The notes beneath the pieces are model-generated. The model saw nothing but the letters and a program-made list of their open reading frames with translations, did not search any database and had not been told where the DNA came from. A stretch of DNA of 64,000 nucleotides from Kocuria palustris (GTDB lineage Bacteria > Actinomycetota > Actinomycetes > Actinomycetales > Micrococcaceae), in the NCBI RefSeq assembly GCF_016907795.1, contig NZ_JAFBCR010000001.1, forward strand, positions 434,001 to 498,000, in the 5' to 3' direction. This document shows positions 11,586 to 20,207 of the stretch, one piece after another. Position 1 is the first letter of the stretch, and each line of letters begins with the position of its first letter. A program made the translations under genes and the position numbers.

Positions 11586-12055
11586 GACGAGGTCCTCCGG
11601 GCGATGATCTCGAAGCGCGGGTTGAAGATGGTGGGCTGGTCCCCGGCGCTGCACAGCAGCCCGGAGCACGACAGCTCCGTGCCGGCGCGCACGCCGGGCA
11701 CGGAGCGCTGGCCCTGCCAGACCAGGCGCAGCAGGGTGGGCCGGCCCTCCGGGTCGCTGCGGTCCTGGACCAGCAGCAGGGCTTCGCTGGCGGGACGCTC
11801 GGTGGCCGCTGCCACGCGGATCTCGGCGACCCGTCCCGTGGCGCGCACGCGTCGGCGCGCGCCGCCGCGCGAGGCGCGGTCCTCGCCGCACGCCGCCCGA
11901 GCCTCGGCCAGCGAGGCCGCAGGCTCCTCCAGCGCCACGATGCGCGGGTGCGAGGCCGTGACCGGTGCCGGACCGGGGTGCAGGCAGTCCCCGGCAGCGG
12001 TCTCGTGATCGCTGCCGAGCCGGGAGTCGGCGTCGCCGGTGGCTTGGGTGCTCAT
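11582..12055 (-). CDS. OB-fold nucleic-acid-binding domain protein
   Basis: The 157-residue protein has a variable N-terminus and a C-terminal beta-rich OB-fold: RRVRATGRVAEIRVA, ALLLVQDRSDPEG, LLRLVWQGQRSVPGVRAGTEL, and the closing GDQPTIFNPRFEII. It matches the small OB-fold proteins encoded between DUF3710 and DUF3159 in actinobacteria (Rv2694c-like). The ligand is unknown. It overlaps both neighbours by 4 nt, so the three genes form a tight operon. Confidence 0.8.
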   Translation of the reverse strand: MSTQATGDADSRLGSDHETAAGDCLHPGPAPVTASHPRIVALEEPAASLAEARAACGEDRASRGGARRRVRATGRVAEIRVAAATERPASEALLLVQDRSDPEGRPTLLRLVWQGQRSVPGVRAGTELSCSGLLCSAGDQPTIFNPRFEIIARRTSS

Positions 12056-12816
12056 CGCGTCTCGGTGATCTCCGGCCCGCGCTGTGGCGGCGCCTTCGGA
12101 GCGGGACCGCCTGCGGCTGAGCCGGTGCCCTGGGACTGACCCTGGCCCGAGGCCTGCCGGCGGACGGCGCGCCGCTTGGCCACGGCCTTGGGCTCCACGC
12201 CCTCGGGGACCTGCAGCGGCAGCAGATCGCGCGGAGGCATGGGGTCCCCGCCGCGACGCACGATCACGGTGCGGATCAGCTCGTCGAACTCGGCCGAGGC
12301 CGTGGGCTCGATCGCCGCCGGACCGGAGATCACGGCGCGCAGGAACCAGCGGGGGCCGTCGATCCCGATGAAGCGCGCCGGCCGGTAGCCCTTGGTGCCG
12401 TCGCTGGTGGTCGCGGGGAAGCGGGCTCGCAGCTCGGTGCCGAACGGGCCCTCGACGGCCTGCGGGGCGCCGTCGCTGCGCTTGAGCGAGTCCACGAGGT
12501 CCTTGCGGATCTCCGCCCAGATCCCGGTCGTGCGCGGGGCGGCGAAGGCCTGCAGCTGCACGGTCGAGCCCTTGTGATCCAGGTTCACCGCCCGCGGGCG
12601 GTTGCCCTTCTCAGTGACCTCCAGGCGGATGCCGATCCCCTGCTGCTGCTGGATCAGCAGCGAGCCGAAGTCCATGCGCCCCTCGCGGTCCTCGATCTCC
12701 GAGATGTCCCACGGCCCGCGGGCGCGCACGTCGTCCTGCGCCTCGGCGCCGTCCTGCTCGACCTGCTCCTCGGCCGGAGCCGTGGGCTCGGCGTCCTTCT
12801 TCTTGCGTCCGAACAC
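12052..12816 (-). CDS. DUF3710 family protein
   Basis: The 254-residue soluble protein has an N-terminus rich in Lys and Glu (FGRKKKDAEP), then RGPWDISEIEDREGRMDFGSLLI and GIGIRLEVTEKGNRPRAVNL, hallmarks of DUF3710 (Rv2696c-like). The C-terminal 50 residues are basic and Gln/Gly-rich. I chose the GTG start (residue 1 before FGRKKK) because GAGGAGG lies 7 nt upstream; an ATG 24 nt further upstream would fall before that ribosome site. The function is unknown. It is the first gene of the DUF3710/OB-fold/DUF3159 operon. Confidence 0.85.
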   Translation of the reverse strand: MFGRKKKDAEPTAPAEEQVEQDGAEAQDDVRARGPWDISEIEDREGRMDFGSLLIQQQQGIGIRLEVTEKGNRPRAVNLDHKGSTVQLQAFAAPRTTGIWAEIRKDLVDSLKRSDGAPQAVEGPFGTELRARFPATTSDGTKGYRPARFIGIDGPRWFLRAVISGPAAIEPTASAEFDELIRTVIVRRGGDPMPPRDLLPLQVPEGVEPKAVAKRRAVRRQASGQGQSQGTGSAAGGPAPKAPPQRGPEITETR

Positions 12817-12916
12817 GTCGGTGCCTCCTCGATGCGTCATGCGCCGCCCGGTCGGGGCGGCGGTGCCCGGGAACGGCCCGGAGCCTGTCAGTGGCCGCGC
12901 GGGGCGCGGCGCGTAC

Positions 12917-13399
<483 letters not shown>

Positions 13400-13407
13400 A
13401 GTGCCCC

Positions 13408-13413
13408 ACTGTA
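13408..13413 (-). promoter_or_regulatory. -10 box of dut (leaderless)
   Basis: TACAGT ends 8 nt before the dut GTG on the minus strand. No ribosome-binding site is visible between them. Confidence 0.45.
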
Positions 13414-13493
13414 GACGCCGCGCCGCCTCCAGCCACTCGGGAACGGGACCCGGTCGTCCGGCCGAGCCATCCGCTCATGGGATGATGGTGCCC

Positions 13494-13940
13494 ATGACTG
13501 ACGACGAGGTGCTCTACCGGGAGAAGCTGAACCCGGCGTGGTGGATGTGGCTGCTGTTCCTGGGCCTGGCCGGCTCCGTGGTGATCGCCCTGGCCCCCAT
13601 CGCGACCTGGCTCGGGATCCTCGGCGGTGTCATCGCGCTGATCCTGGCCCCCGTCATCGTCTACTCCCGGGCCTCCTCGATCGTGGTCACCGAGGATCTC
13701 CTGCGGGTGGGCCGGGCGAGCATCGAGCGCCGATTCGTGGGTGAGGTGGAGGCCTTCACCGATCCCGACGACGTCCGCCGCGTCCGCGGTCCCGAGCTGG
13801 ATGCCCGGGCCTACATGAACTTCTCGGCCTCGGCCTCGGGAATGTGCCGCATCGAGATCATCGACCCCGTGGATCCCACCCCGTACTGGCTCACCGCCAC
13901 TCGCCATCCGCACGAGCTCGCCCAGGCCCTGGCCGGCTGA
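13494..13940 (+). CDS. DUF3093 family membrane protein
   Basis: The 148-residue protein begins TDDEVLYREKLNPAWWMW, the DUF3093 signature. Two adjacent transmembrane helices follow (about residues 17-60, LLFLGLAGSVVIAL and LGGVIALILAPVIV). The cytoplasmic domain contains ERRFVGEVEAF and the conserved LDARAYMNFSASASGMCRIEI and DPTPYWLTATRHPHEL. The function is unknown. The start was chosen by this signature; upstream in-frame codons overlap the dut promoter. Confidence 0.88.
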   Translation: MTDDEVLYREKLNPAWWMWLLFLGLAGSVVIALAPIATWLGILGGVIALILAPVIVYSRASSIVVTEDLLRVGRASIERRFVGEVEAFTDPDDVRRVRGPELDARAYMNFSASASGMCRIEIIDPVDPTPYWLTATRHPHELAQALAG

Positions 13941-13973
13941 GGCCCTCGAGCCGACGGGCGCGCAGACGAAACA

Positions 13974-14001
13974 GCCCTCGACCGCCGCGGCGGTCGAGGG
14001 C
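13974..14001. terminator. Bidirectional intrinsic terminator
   Basis: A 13-bp perfect stem (GCCCTCGACCGCC and its complement) with a 2-nt loop is followed on the plus strand by TTCTTCTGT. It sits between the convergent DUF3093 and DUF4193 genes. Confidence 0.8.
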
Positions 14002-14067
14002 TTCTTCTGTCCTGTGCGGGCCTCAGGCTTCAGCGGCCTGCGTTCCGGCAGTCAGTCTTCGTCGGAT

Positions 14068-14370
14068 TCAGCCTGCGCACTCCACGCAGATCTTCATCCC
14101 GTCCTTCTCCTCGGCGATCTGGGAGCGGTGGCGCACCAGGAAGCAGGACCCGCAGGTGAACTCGTCCTCCTGAGCCGGAAGCACCACGACGGAGAGCTCC
14201 TCGTGGGACAGATCGGCACCGGGCAGCTCGTAGCTGTCAGCGGCCGTGGCCTCATCGTCCTCGTCCGCATTGGGGTGCTGGGTCTCGTTGCGACGAGTCT
14301 TCAGCTCCTCGATCGAGTCTTCCTTGAGCTCCTCCTCCTGCTTGCGGGGAGCGTCGTAATCAGTTGCCAT
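14068..14370 (-). CDS. DUF4193 zinc-ribbon-like protein
   Basis: The 100-residue acidic protein starts MATDYDAPRK and contains a C-terminal four-cysteine knuckle: FTCGSCFLVRHRSQ and then ICVEC. It matches the actinobacterial DUF4193 family (Rv2699c-like), usually encoded beside dut and DUF3093. Cys pairs spaced CxxC...CxxC suggest a bound zinc. The function is unknown, and high expression is common for this family. Confidence 0.9.
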   Translation of the reverse strand: MATDYDAPRKQEEELKEDSIEELKTRRNETQHPNADEDDEATAADSYELPGADLSHEELSVVVLPAQEDEFTCGSCFLVRHRSQIAEEKDGMKICVECAG

Positions 14371-14759
14371 ATGTGATCCCTAATCCTTGCAGTGAAGACG
14401 TCGACATGAGGCGCGGCGACAGCCGGCGGCGGTCCGTGGAGGGCGGGCTCGCGGGCGCATACCTGCCTCACGTGTGGAGGATTGTGCACTATGGGCCTCG
14501 GAAAGACCAATGCGTCCGCTCACGACAGAATTGTTGCCGGTCGGTTGCCTCTGCGCGGCTTCCAGCCGGCTCCGAAGGGTCCGTGGAGTCCGGGCGCAGC
14601 GCGCCGTGCAGGCCCCCGATGCGCGCAGTCTGCCCACGACCACTAGACTCTGCGCAGATGCGGACCGGGACGCGTCCGCCGGCTGGGCCGGCACCGGCTC
14701 CCCCGAGAGGCGGAGCCGACCACGGCGTCCCCCGGAGCAAGAGACCTGCGGAAGGCTGG
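14371..14759. other. Intergenic region between DUF4193 and sepH
   Basis: I find no convincing gene in these 389 bases; open frames on either strand have Arg/Ser-rich shadow compositions. The region must hold the divergent promoters. The only good box is TAGACT before sepH. Confidence 0.5.
14644..14649 (+). promoter_or_regulatory. -10 box upstream of sepH
   Basis: TAGACT predicts a start site near 14656. An in-frame ATG at 14658 could be read from a leaderless mRNA, whereas the conserved SepH start lies about 100 nt further down. Confidence 0.5.
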
Positions 14760-16376
14760 ATGAGCATGGACGAGCTGCGCCTGGAAGGCGTCCACGACGA
14801 CGGCGAGCACCTGGTGCTCAGCGACTCCTCCGGACGCCGCAGCCTCCTGGCAGTGGATCAGCAGCTGCGCCAGGCGGTCCAGCGAGCACGCCGCGTCCCG
14901 GCGCGCCGCCAGCGCCAGGGCGCTGACTTCGGCCCCCGCGACATCCAGGCCCGGTTCCGTTCGGGCGCGTCCGTCGAGGAGATCGTCGAGGAGTCCGGCT
15001 GGGAGCCGGAGCGCGTGCGCCGCTACGAATGGCCGATCATCGCCGAGCGCTCGCACATGGCCCGAGAGGCCCAGAAGGTCGAGCTCGGAGCGCGCCGCAC
15101 CGAGGGCTACCGCTCCGCCTTCGACAGCGCGCCGCTGAGCCTGGCCCAGACGCTGCAGTCCCGTGCCCCTCAGCTCGGGATCGCCCCCACCTCCTTCGAC
15201 TGGGATGCCTGGCAGCGTCCCGATCTGCTGTGGACCGTGGCCGTGCGCTTCCGGGTGGTCGATCCCGCCAAAGCGCCGCAGGACCTCGTGGACCAGCAGT
15301 CGCTGGCGCAGTGGGTCTTCAACCCCGCCAACCTCTCCGTGAGCCCTGAGCCCGGCTGGGCCCAGCACCTCACCGGGGACGACGAGCCCGAGGCCCCGCG
15401 CGACGATGTCTTCGGCCAGCGCCGCCCGGCGGCTTCGGCAGCCGCTGTCGGCACCTCGAGCGACGACGTCGCCCGTCCGTCCGCCTCGAACCAGACTGCC
15501 GCCCGCACGGCCTCCTCCACCGAGGACGCCCATCCGGGCACCTCCGACGGCGACGCCTCGTCAGCTCCGAGTGCCGACGAGCCCGCCCCGGCGGCGCAGG
15601 GCGGATCGCACCCGGGTGCCGATCGCCTGCACCGCGAGGACGAGGCCCGCACCACCGAGGAGCTGCTCGAGGTCCTGGAGACCCGCCGCGGCCAGCGCCT
15701 GGGGGCCGACGAGGGCTCCGACGACCAGCTCGCAGAGATCCTCGGCCGCTCCATGGGCCACGTGGACTCCCGCCCGCGCCCGATCTCCGCCCCGGACGAT
15801 GCTCGGCTCTTCGACCGGACGATCCAGCCGGGCCACCGTGCCCAGCCCGAGTCCTCCGCCGGCGGCGACCCCGTCGAGCCGGCCGAGTCGGCGGACCAGG
15901 ACCGCAGCGCCTCCCCCGCCGAGTCCCAGGAGGACGCGCGCATCCAGCGGCCGGTCGATCAGGACCGGCCGTCGGAGCCGGTCGAGGACTCGGATCCCAC
16001 GCACCACCACGAGGCCACGATCCACCACCTGGGCCGGGCGGATGCCGGTGCCCCGCAGCACCACGCCGACATCGTGGAGATCACCGACGAGGACACCGAA
16101 CCCGCAGCGCCTCGCCTGAGCGCCGTGCGGTCCGAGCCTGCCGCTGACGATCACGAGGACTCCGCCTCCGCTGCCGACGATCGGCGCGACGCTTCTCGGG
16201 AGCAGCCCACCCAGGCTGCGGCCTCCCCGCAGGATCAGCCCGAGGACGAGTCGCAGGACAGCCAGCAGGACGGCGATCGTCGTCCTCGCCCGCGCGGTCG
16301 GGTCGGCGGCGCCAAGCGCACCCGGTCGTCCGTGCCCAGCTGGGACGACATCGTCTTCGGCGCCAAGAACGACTGA
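14760..16376 (+). CDS. sepH: Cell division protein SepH (DUF3071)
   Basis: SepH binds FtsZ and promotes its assembly at division septa in actinobacteria. The N-terminal DUF3071 domain runs from DELRLEGVHDDGEHLVL to about residue 190 and contains a helix-turn-helix-like segment (GASVEEIVEESGWEPERVRR). A 300-residue acidic, disordered linker follows. The protein ends with the conserved basic/Trp motif SVPSWDDIVFGAKND preceded by RPRGRVGGAKR. At 538 residues it is longer than most SepH proteins because of the linker. The ATG at 14760 is chosen by homology to the family start; ATGs at 14766 and 14658 are alternatives. Confidence 0.9.
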   Translation: MSMDELRLEGVHDDGEHLVLSDSSGRRSLLAVDQQLRQAVQRARRVPARRQRQGADFGPRDIQARFRSGASVEEIVEESGWEPERVRRYEWPIIAERSHMAREAQKVELGARRTEGYRSAFDSAPLSLAQTLQSRAPQLGIAPTSFDWDAWQRPDLLWTVAVRFRVVDPAKAPQDLVDQQSLAQWVFNPANLSVSPEPGWAQHLTGDDEPEAPRDDVFGQRRPAASAAAVGTSSDDVARPSASNQTAARTASSTEDAHPGTSDGDASSAPSADEPAPAAQGGSHPGADRLHREDEARTTEELLEVLETRRGQRLGADEGSDDQLAEILGRSMGHVDSRPRPISAPDDARLFDRTIQPGHRAQPESSAGGDPVEPAESADQDRSASPAESQEDARIQRPVDQDRPSEPVEDSDPTHHHEATIHHLGRADAGAPQHHADIVEITDEDTEPAAPRLSAVRSEPAADDHEDSASAADDRRDASREQPTQAAASPQDQPEDESQDSQQDGDRRPRPRGRVGGAKRTRSSVPSWDDIVFGAKND

Positions 16377-16397
16377 GGACCCTCCCGGGATGCGCAT

Positions 16398-16431
16398 CGG
16401 CCCCCTGTCTCCTCGAGGAGGCAGGGGGCCG
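16398..16431. terminator. Bidirectional terminator between sepH and phosphodiesterase gene
   Basis: A 17-bp almost perfect inverted repeat (CGGCCCCCTG...CAGGGGGCCG) with CTCCTCGAGGAG at its centre separates two convergent genes. Confidence 0.75.
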
Positions 16432-16459
16432 AACGCCTGTCGGAGGCTCGTCTGCGGCC

Positions 16460-17689
16460 TCAGGCCAGGCGCAGCAGCGGGACCCTGGTCTCGGCCGGCG
16501 TCACGGCGCCGTGCTGACCGACCATCTGCAGCGTCTGCGGACCGATGCGGGAGAGGTCATGCAGCGCCAGGTCATCCTCCAGCGGCGTGATGACCAGGTC
16601 GCCGATGCGTCCCACGACCTCGGGGCGCAGGTCCTCGACGGGGCCGAACCAGCCGCCGTCGAGCAGCTCCTCCCGCGTCTGAACACGCACCCGCTCCCCC
16701 AGCTCCGAGGCCTCCCAGCGCTGACGGACCCGCTCCTGCAGCTGCTGACGCTGCTGCGCGGACTCGCAGGGCTCCAGGTGCAGCTGGAGGCAGCGGGGCT
16801 CACCGGCGCTGGTGCGGACGTCGTCGAGCAGACCGGGCACCTGAGTGAGATCCACGCGGCCCTCTCGGGGGACGTCGACCATGCCGTGATCGGCGGTGAG
16901 CACCACGGAGGTGGACCCGGGAAGGCGCGCGCACAGGCGGCGCAGGGAGCTGTCGAGCTCCTCCAGCTCGTGGATCCACTCTGCGGAGCCCCAGCCGTGG
17001 CGGTGCCCCGTCTTGTCCAGGTCGTCCCAGTAGAAGTACATGAGTGCGCGCTGACCGGCCCGCAGGTTCTCCTGGGCCGCCTTGGTACGGGCGAACACGC
17101 CGTCCGCTGCCACGAAGCGCCCGCCGCGCAGCGCCGCTCGCGTCAGAGCCGAGTCCTGGAACTTGCCGCGACTGACCGTCACGGCGTCCAGGCCCTGCGC
17201 CTCGAGGCGCTGCAGCACGGTGTCGCGCGGCTGCCACACGAGCGCATCCACCCGCGGATCCCAGCCGCCGAGCATATTCACCGTCTGCCCCAGCTGCGGG
17301 GAGTAGGAGTCGTAGCCGGTGAGACCGTGCACGCCCACCGGCAGCCCGGTGCCCAGCGCCGCCAGCGACGAGGCGGTCGTGGACGGGAAGGCGGCGTCGA
17401 GCTCGCCGAGGTCCTCGGCACCGCGCAGGAACGGGGCGTACGAGCTGCGGGCCTCGAGCTGCTCCAGCCCCAGCCCGTCCACCAGCACGACCACCATGCG
17501 CTGGGAGGCCGGCAGCCCCAGCACGTCCTCGAAGCCCACGGCCCCGATCGCTGCGGCCGCCGAGGTCATGACGTCGGCGATGCTGCGGGATCCGTAGCGA
17601 GGAGGGCGCGCGATCGCGGCCTGAGGCTCCTGCTCCGGCGGGACGGCCCAGAAGTCCGCCCCGGCTGAGTCGCCGGCGGAGCCGGTCAT
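16460..17689 (-). CDS. Alkaline-phosphatase-superfamily phosphodiesterase / nucleotide pyrophosphatase
   Basis: The 409-residue protein belongs to the type I phosphodiesterase/nucleotide pyrophosphatase family (PF01663-like). Two-metal motifs are visible: VVLVDGLGLEQLE (metal Asp), FPSTTASSLAALGTG (nucleophilic Thr), DDLDKTGHRHGWGS (Asp/His) and VVLTADHGMVDVP (Asp-His). There is no signal peptide or transmembrane segment, so it is probably cytoplasmic. The substrate is unknown. Its ATG overlaps the DUF5998 stop by 4 nt, a pairing conserved in actinobacteria. Confidence 0.88.
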   Translation of the reverse strand: MTGSAGDSAGADFWAVPPEQEPQAAIARPPRYGSRSIADVMTSAAAAIGAVGFEDVLGLPASQRMVVVLVDGLGLEQLEARSSYAPFLRGAEDLGELDAAFPSTTASSLAALGTGLPVGVHGLTGYDSYSPQLGQTVNMLGGWDPRVDALVWQPRDTVLQRLEAQGLDAVTVSRGKFQDSALTRAALRGGRFVAADGVFARTKAAQENLRAGQRALMYFYWDDLDKTGHRHGWGSAEWIHELEELDSSLRRLCARLPGSTSVVLTADHGMVDVPREGRVDLTQVPGLLDDVRTSAGEPRCLQLHLEPCESAQQRQQLQERVRQRWEASELGERVRVQTREELLDGGWFGPVEDLRPEVVGRIGDLVITPLEDDLALHDLSRIGPQTLQMVGQHGAVTPAETRVPLLRLA

Positions 17690-18276
17690 CGTCCGACCCG
17701 CTCCACGGCGCTGCGGCGCAGGCTGCGGGCGAACTCGCGGGCGCCCTCGACCGCCTCGACGCCGTCGGCCTCGGCGCTGATCCGCAGAGCGACGTCCTGC
17801 ACGGCGCTGACTCCCGTGTAGCCGTGGTCGGCCTCGCACTGGGGGTCCTCGCATCCGGCCGGCTGCAGATCGATGTTCCGGGTGCCGGTCCAGGCGATGT
17901 TGAGGTTGACCTCGCTGATCGGGTGGCCGGTGCGGTACTGCTGCGGCTTGTAGTACGCGTAGGTCAGCGTCACGGAGTTCACCCGGGAGGCGGCCACGGA
18001 CTCGGTCGAGGCCAGGGCCAGCACCTCCTGGCCCTCCTGGTCGTACTCCTGATCATCGACGTGCGTGATGTGCAGCAGGCCCTCTGCGAGCACGAGCACG
18101 GTGATGTGGCGGTGGACCTCATCGCGGTCGAAGGTGGTCTCCAGCTGGACCAGGTGCGACTCCGGGGCCGCCCCGTCCAGGGCGTCGGCCATCACGTCGA
18201 TCACGAGCTGCGGGTAGTAGCCGGCGCGCTCGATGTCTTGGCGCAGCTGCTCGCCGCGCGGTCCTGACTGCGTCAT
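17686..18276 (-). CDS. DUF5998 family protein
   Basis: The 196-residue soluble protein has the family core: LRQDIERAGYYPQLVIDVM, TTFDRDEVHRHITVLVL, HITHVDDQE and TLTYAYYKPQQY. A Cys pair with Asp/Glu/His (CEDPQCEADHGY) may bind metal. The function is unknown. The start ATG has AGGAGG 11 nt upstream; longer readings run into the kinase gene. It is co-transcribed and translationally coupled with the downstream phosphodiesterase. Confidence 0.85.
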   Translation of the reverse strand: MTQSGPRGEQLRQDIERAGYYPQLVIDVMADALDGAAPESHLVQLETTFDRDEVHRHITVLVLAEGLLHITHVDDQEYDQEGQEVLALASTESVAASRVNSVTLTYAYYKPQQYRTGHPISEVNLNIAWTGTRNIDLQPAGCEDPQCEADHGYTGVSAVQDVALRISAEADGVEAVEGAREFARSLRRSAVERVGR

Positions 18277-18370
18277 CTGCCTGGTTCCCTCCTGAAGGGA
18301 CGTGTCTGCGAGTTGCGAGAAGGGCCCTGCTCGTGCTGTGGGTCCTCGCCCTGTCACCGCCTGCCGGGGA

Positions 18371-20200
18371 TCAGCCGCCGAAGGAGTTGCCGCCGGAGCC
18401 GCCGAGCTGCGTGCCGCCCATGCCGCCGTCCTCGGGGTCCTGGGTGACGTACGTGGTGGGAACGCCGATGGACTCCTCCGTGCCGCTCGAGGTGGAATCG
18501 GTCGGGGGCGGGTCCTCACTGCCCCCGGGGCTCATCAGCACCACGATCAGGATCGCGGCCGCGAGGAGCACCGCGCCCACGCAGCCGATGACGACCCAGC
18601 CGCCGGCGCCGTTGATGCCCATGAACGACAGGGGACCGCTCTTGGCGCTGGAGCCCGACGACCGCGCGGCCGGGCTCCCTGAGGCACCCCCGGAATAGGC
18701 CGGCGCCGCCGTGTAGCCGGTGGTCCGGGAGGCGCCGCCAGCAGGGGCGCTGCCCTGGGACGCACCGCCGAGCGGCACCTGCGCCCCGGGGGCGGTGCTG
18801 GGGCTCGAGAGCTGCTCGCGCAGGGTCGTCCCGGTGCTTCCTCCCGCAGCGCCCGGCACGTGGGTGGGCTGATCCTGCGGGCGGACGGGGACCGAGGCCG
18901 GCGTGTGGGCGCCGGCCCACGAGATGCTGCGCTGAGGGGCCGTCGCACGGCCCGAGTCCGCGACAGGGACGGTGCCCAGCAGAGCAGCTCGGCTGTGCTG
19001 GCCCTGCGGCAGCGGACCCAGCACGGCAGCGCTCGCCGTCCCACCGCCCACGGGCGGGGCCTGTGCCGGGACTTCGCGGCCATCGCCGCCCAGGCCCGAG
19101 GGCATGCCGCTCAGCGCCGTGCCGGCCGGGCCTGAGCTGGGGCCGACGAGCGGCACGCCACCGGGCGGGGGCGTGCCGAAGCCTCCGCTGAGGCGGCCGC
19201 CCGCGGGGGCGTCGATCTGCTGGGCGCCGGGCTGCTGCGGGACGACCGTGGTGCTCGGGGTGCGCTCTCCGGCCTCACCGGACTGCGAGATGTTCTCCCC
19301 GGTGCGCTCCTGCTTGGGCAGCTCGGCGTGGCCCGAGACGATGTCCTGCCAGGCCTCCGGCAGCGGGTCCAGGGTCTGGAAGATCTCGAAGGTCTCGCCG
19401 TCGCGGGTGGTCGCCTGCCCGAAGTCCTCCTCGGCAGAGGACTCGAGCCGCTCCATCAGCGACAGGGCGCCGTCGTGGCGCACGGCGGGATCGGGGTCCA
19501 GCAGCGCCGCCACCTCGGCACCCAGCAGGGAGTCCTCGCCGAAGGCCTCGAGGGCGTCCTCGGGGGTGGGGGTGATGCCGCGCTCGGCGTCCGGGCGGAC
19601 CATGCGCATGGCCACCACGCCGGCGGCGAAGAGGTCCTGCGAGGGATCCGGATCCGCTCCCTCGAGAAGCTCGGGGGCGATGTAGCCGGGTGTTCCCACG
19701 ACCGTGCCGATGCGGGTCAGGCGGGCGTCCTCGCCCTGCGTGGCGATGCCGAAGTCGGCCAGTCGAGCCAGGGGCCGCCCCGTGCCCGTGGCATCCATCA
19801 TGAGGTTGGCGGGCTTGACGTCGCGGTGGATCCAGCCCTCCGCGTGCACGAACCGCAGGGCCGAGATCAGCTGGCGCAGGATCTCCTCGGCCACCTTGTC
19901 CGAGAAGGCGCCGTGGTCCTGGATCGCGTTCTCCAGGGTGCCGCCGTCGCTGAGATCCATGGCGATCACGACGTGCTCGTCCTCGGCCGCCCAGCCGTAG
20001 GGGGCCAGCACATGCGGGTGATCGATCTTCACGGACTGCTCGCGCACGAAGCGCAGGAGGTCGGCGGAGTCGCGCTGGCGCAGGACCTTTGCGGCGCACA
20101 CGTGGTTGCGCCGCTGGTCCCAGGACCGCCAGACCGTCCCGGAGCCGCCGCGGGCGATGGGATCGATGAGCGTGTACCGGCCGGCGATGGTATCGCTCAT
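18371..20200 (-). CDS. Membrane-anchored serine/threonine protein kinase
   Basis: The 609-residue product has an N-terminal Hanks-type kinase domain (about 8-270). It contains the glycine loop IARGGSGTVW, Lys38 (AAKVL), HRDVKPANLM (Asp127), DFG (149-151) and GTPGYIAPELL, so it should be active. A Gly/Pro/Ser-rich linker of about 250 residues follows, then one transmembrane helix (WVVIGCVGAVLLAAAILIVV) and a short external tail of about 50 residues rich in Gly, Ser and Asp. There are no PASTA repeats or other sensor domain. GGAGG upstream supports the ATG start. It lies 7 nt after the acyl-CoA-synthetase fusion gene and is probably in one operon with it. Confidence 0.93.
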   Translation of the reverse strand: MSDTIAGRYTLIDPIARGGSGTVWRSWDQRRNHVCAAKVLRQRDSADLLRFVREQSVKIDHPHVLAPYGWAAEDEHVVIAMDLSDGGTLENAIQDHGAFSDKVAEEILRQLISALRFVHAEGWIHRDVKPANLMMDATGTGRPLARLADFGIATQGEDARLTRIGTVVGTPGYIAPELLEGADPDPSQDLFAAGVVAMRMVRPDAERGITPTPEDALEAFGEDSLLGAEVAALLDPDPAVRHDGALSLMERLESSAEEDFGQATTRDGETFEIFQTLDPLPEAWQDIVSGHAELPKQERTGENISQSGEAGERTPSTTVVPQQPGAQQIDAPAGGRLSGGFGTPPPGGVPLVGPSSGPAGTALSGMPSGLGGDGREVPAQAPPVGGGTASAAVLGPLPQGQHSRAALLGTVPVADSGRATAPQRSISWAGAHTPASVPVRPQDQPTHVPGAAGGSTGTTLREQLSSPSTAPGAQVPLGGASQGSAPAGGASRTTGYTAAPAYSGGASGSPAARSSGSSAKSGPLSFMGINGAGGWVVIGCVGAVLLAAAILIVVLMSPGGSEDPPPTDSTSSGTEESIGVPTTYVTQDPEDGGMGGTQLGGSGGNSFGG

Positions 20201-20207
20201 GGCCCGC

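Noticed and set aside
14380-14694. Minus-strand 104-codon frame between DUF4193 and sepH
   Set aside because: Arg/Ser/Ala-rich, no motif, no ribosome site, and it covers the sepH promoter.
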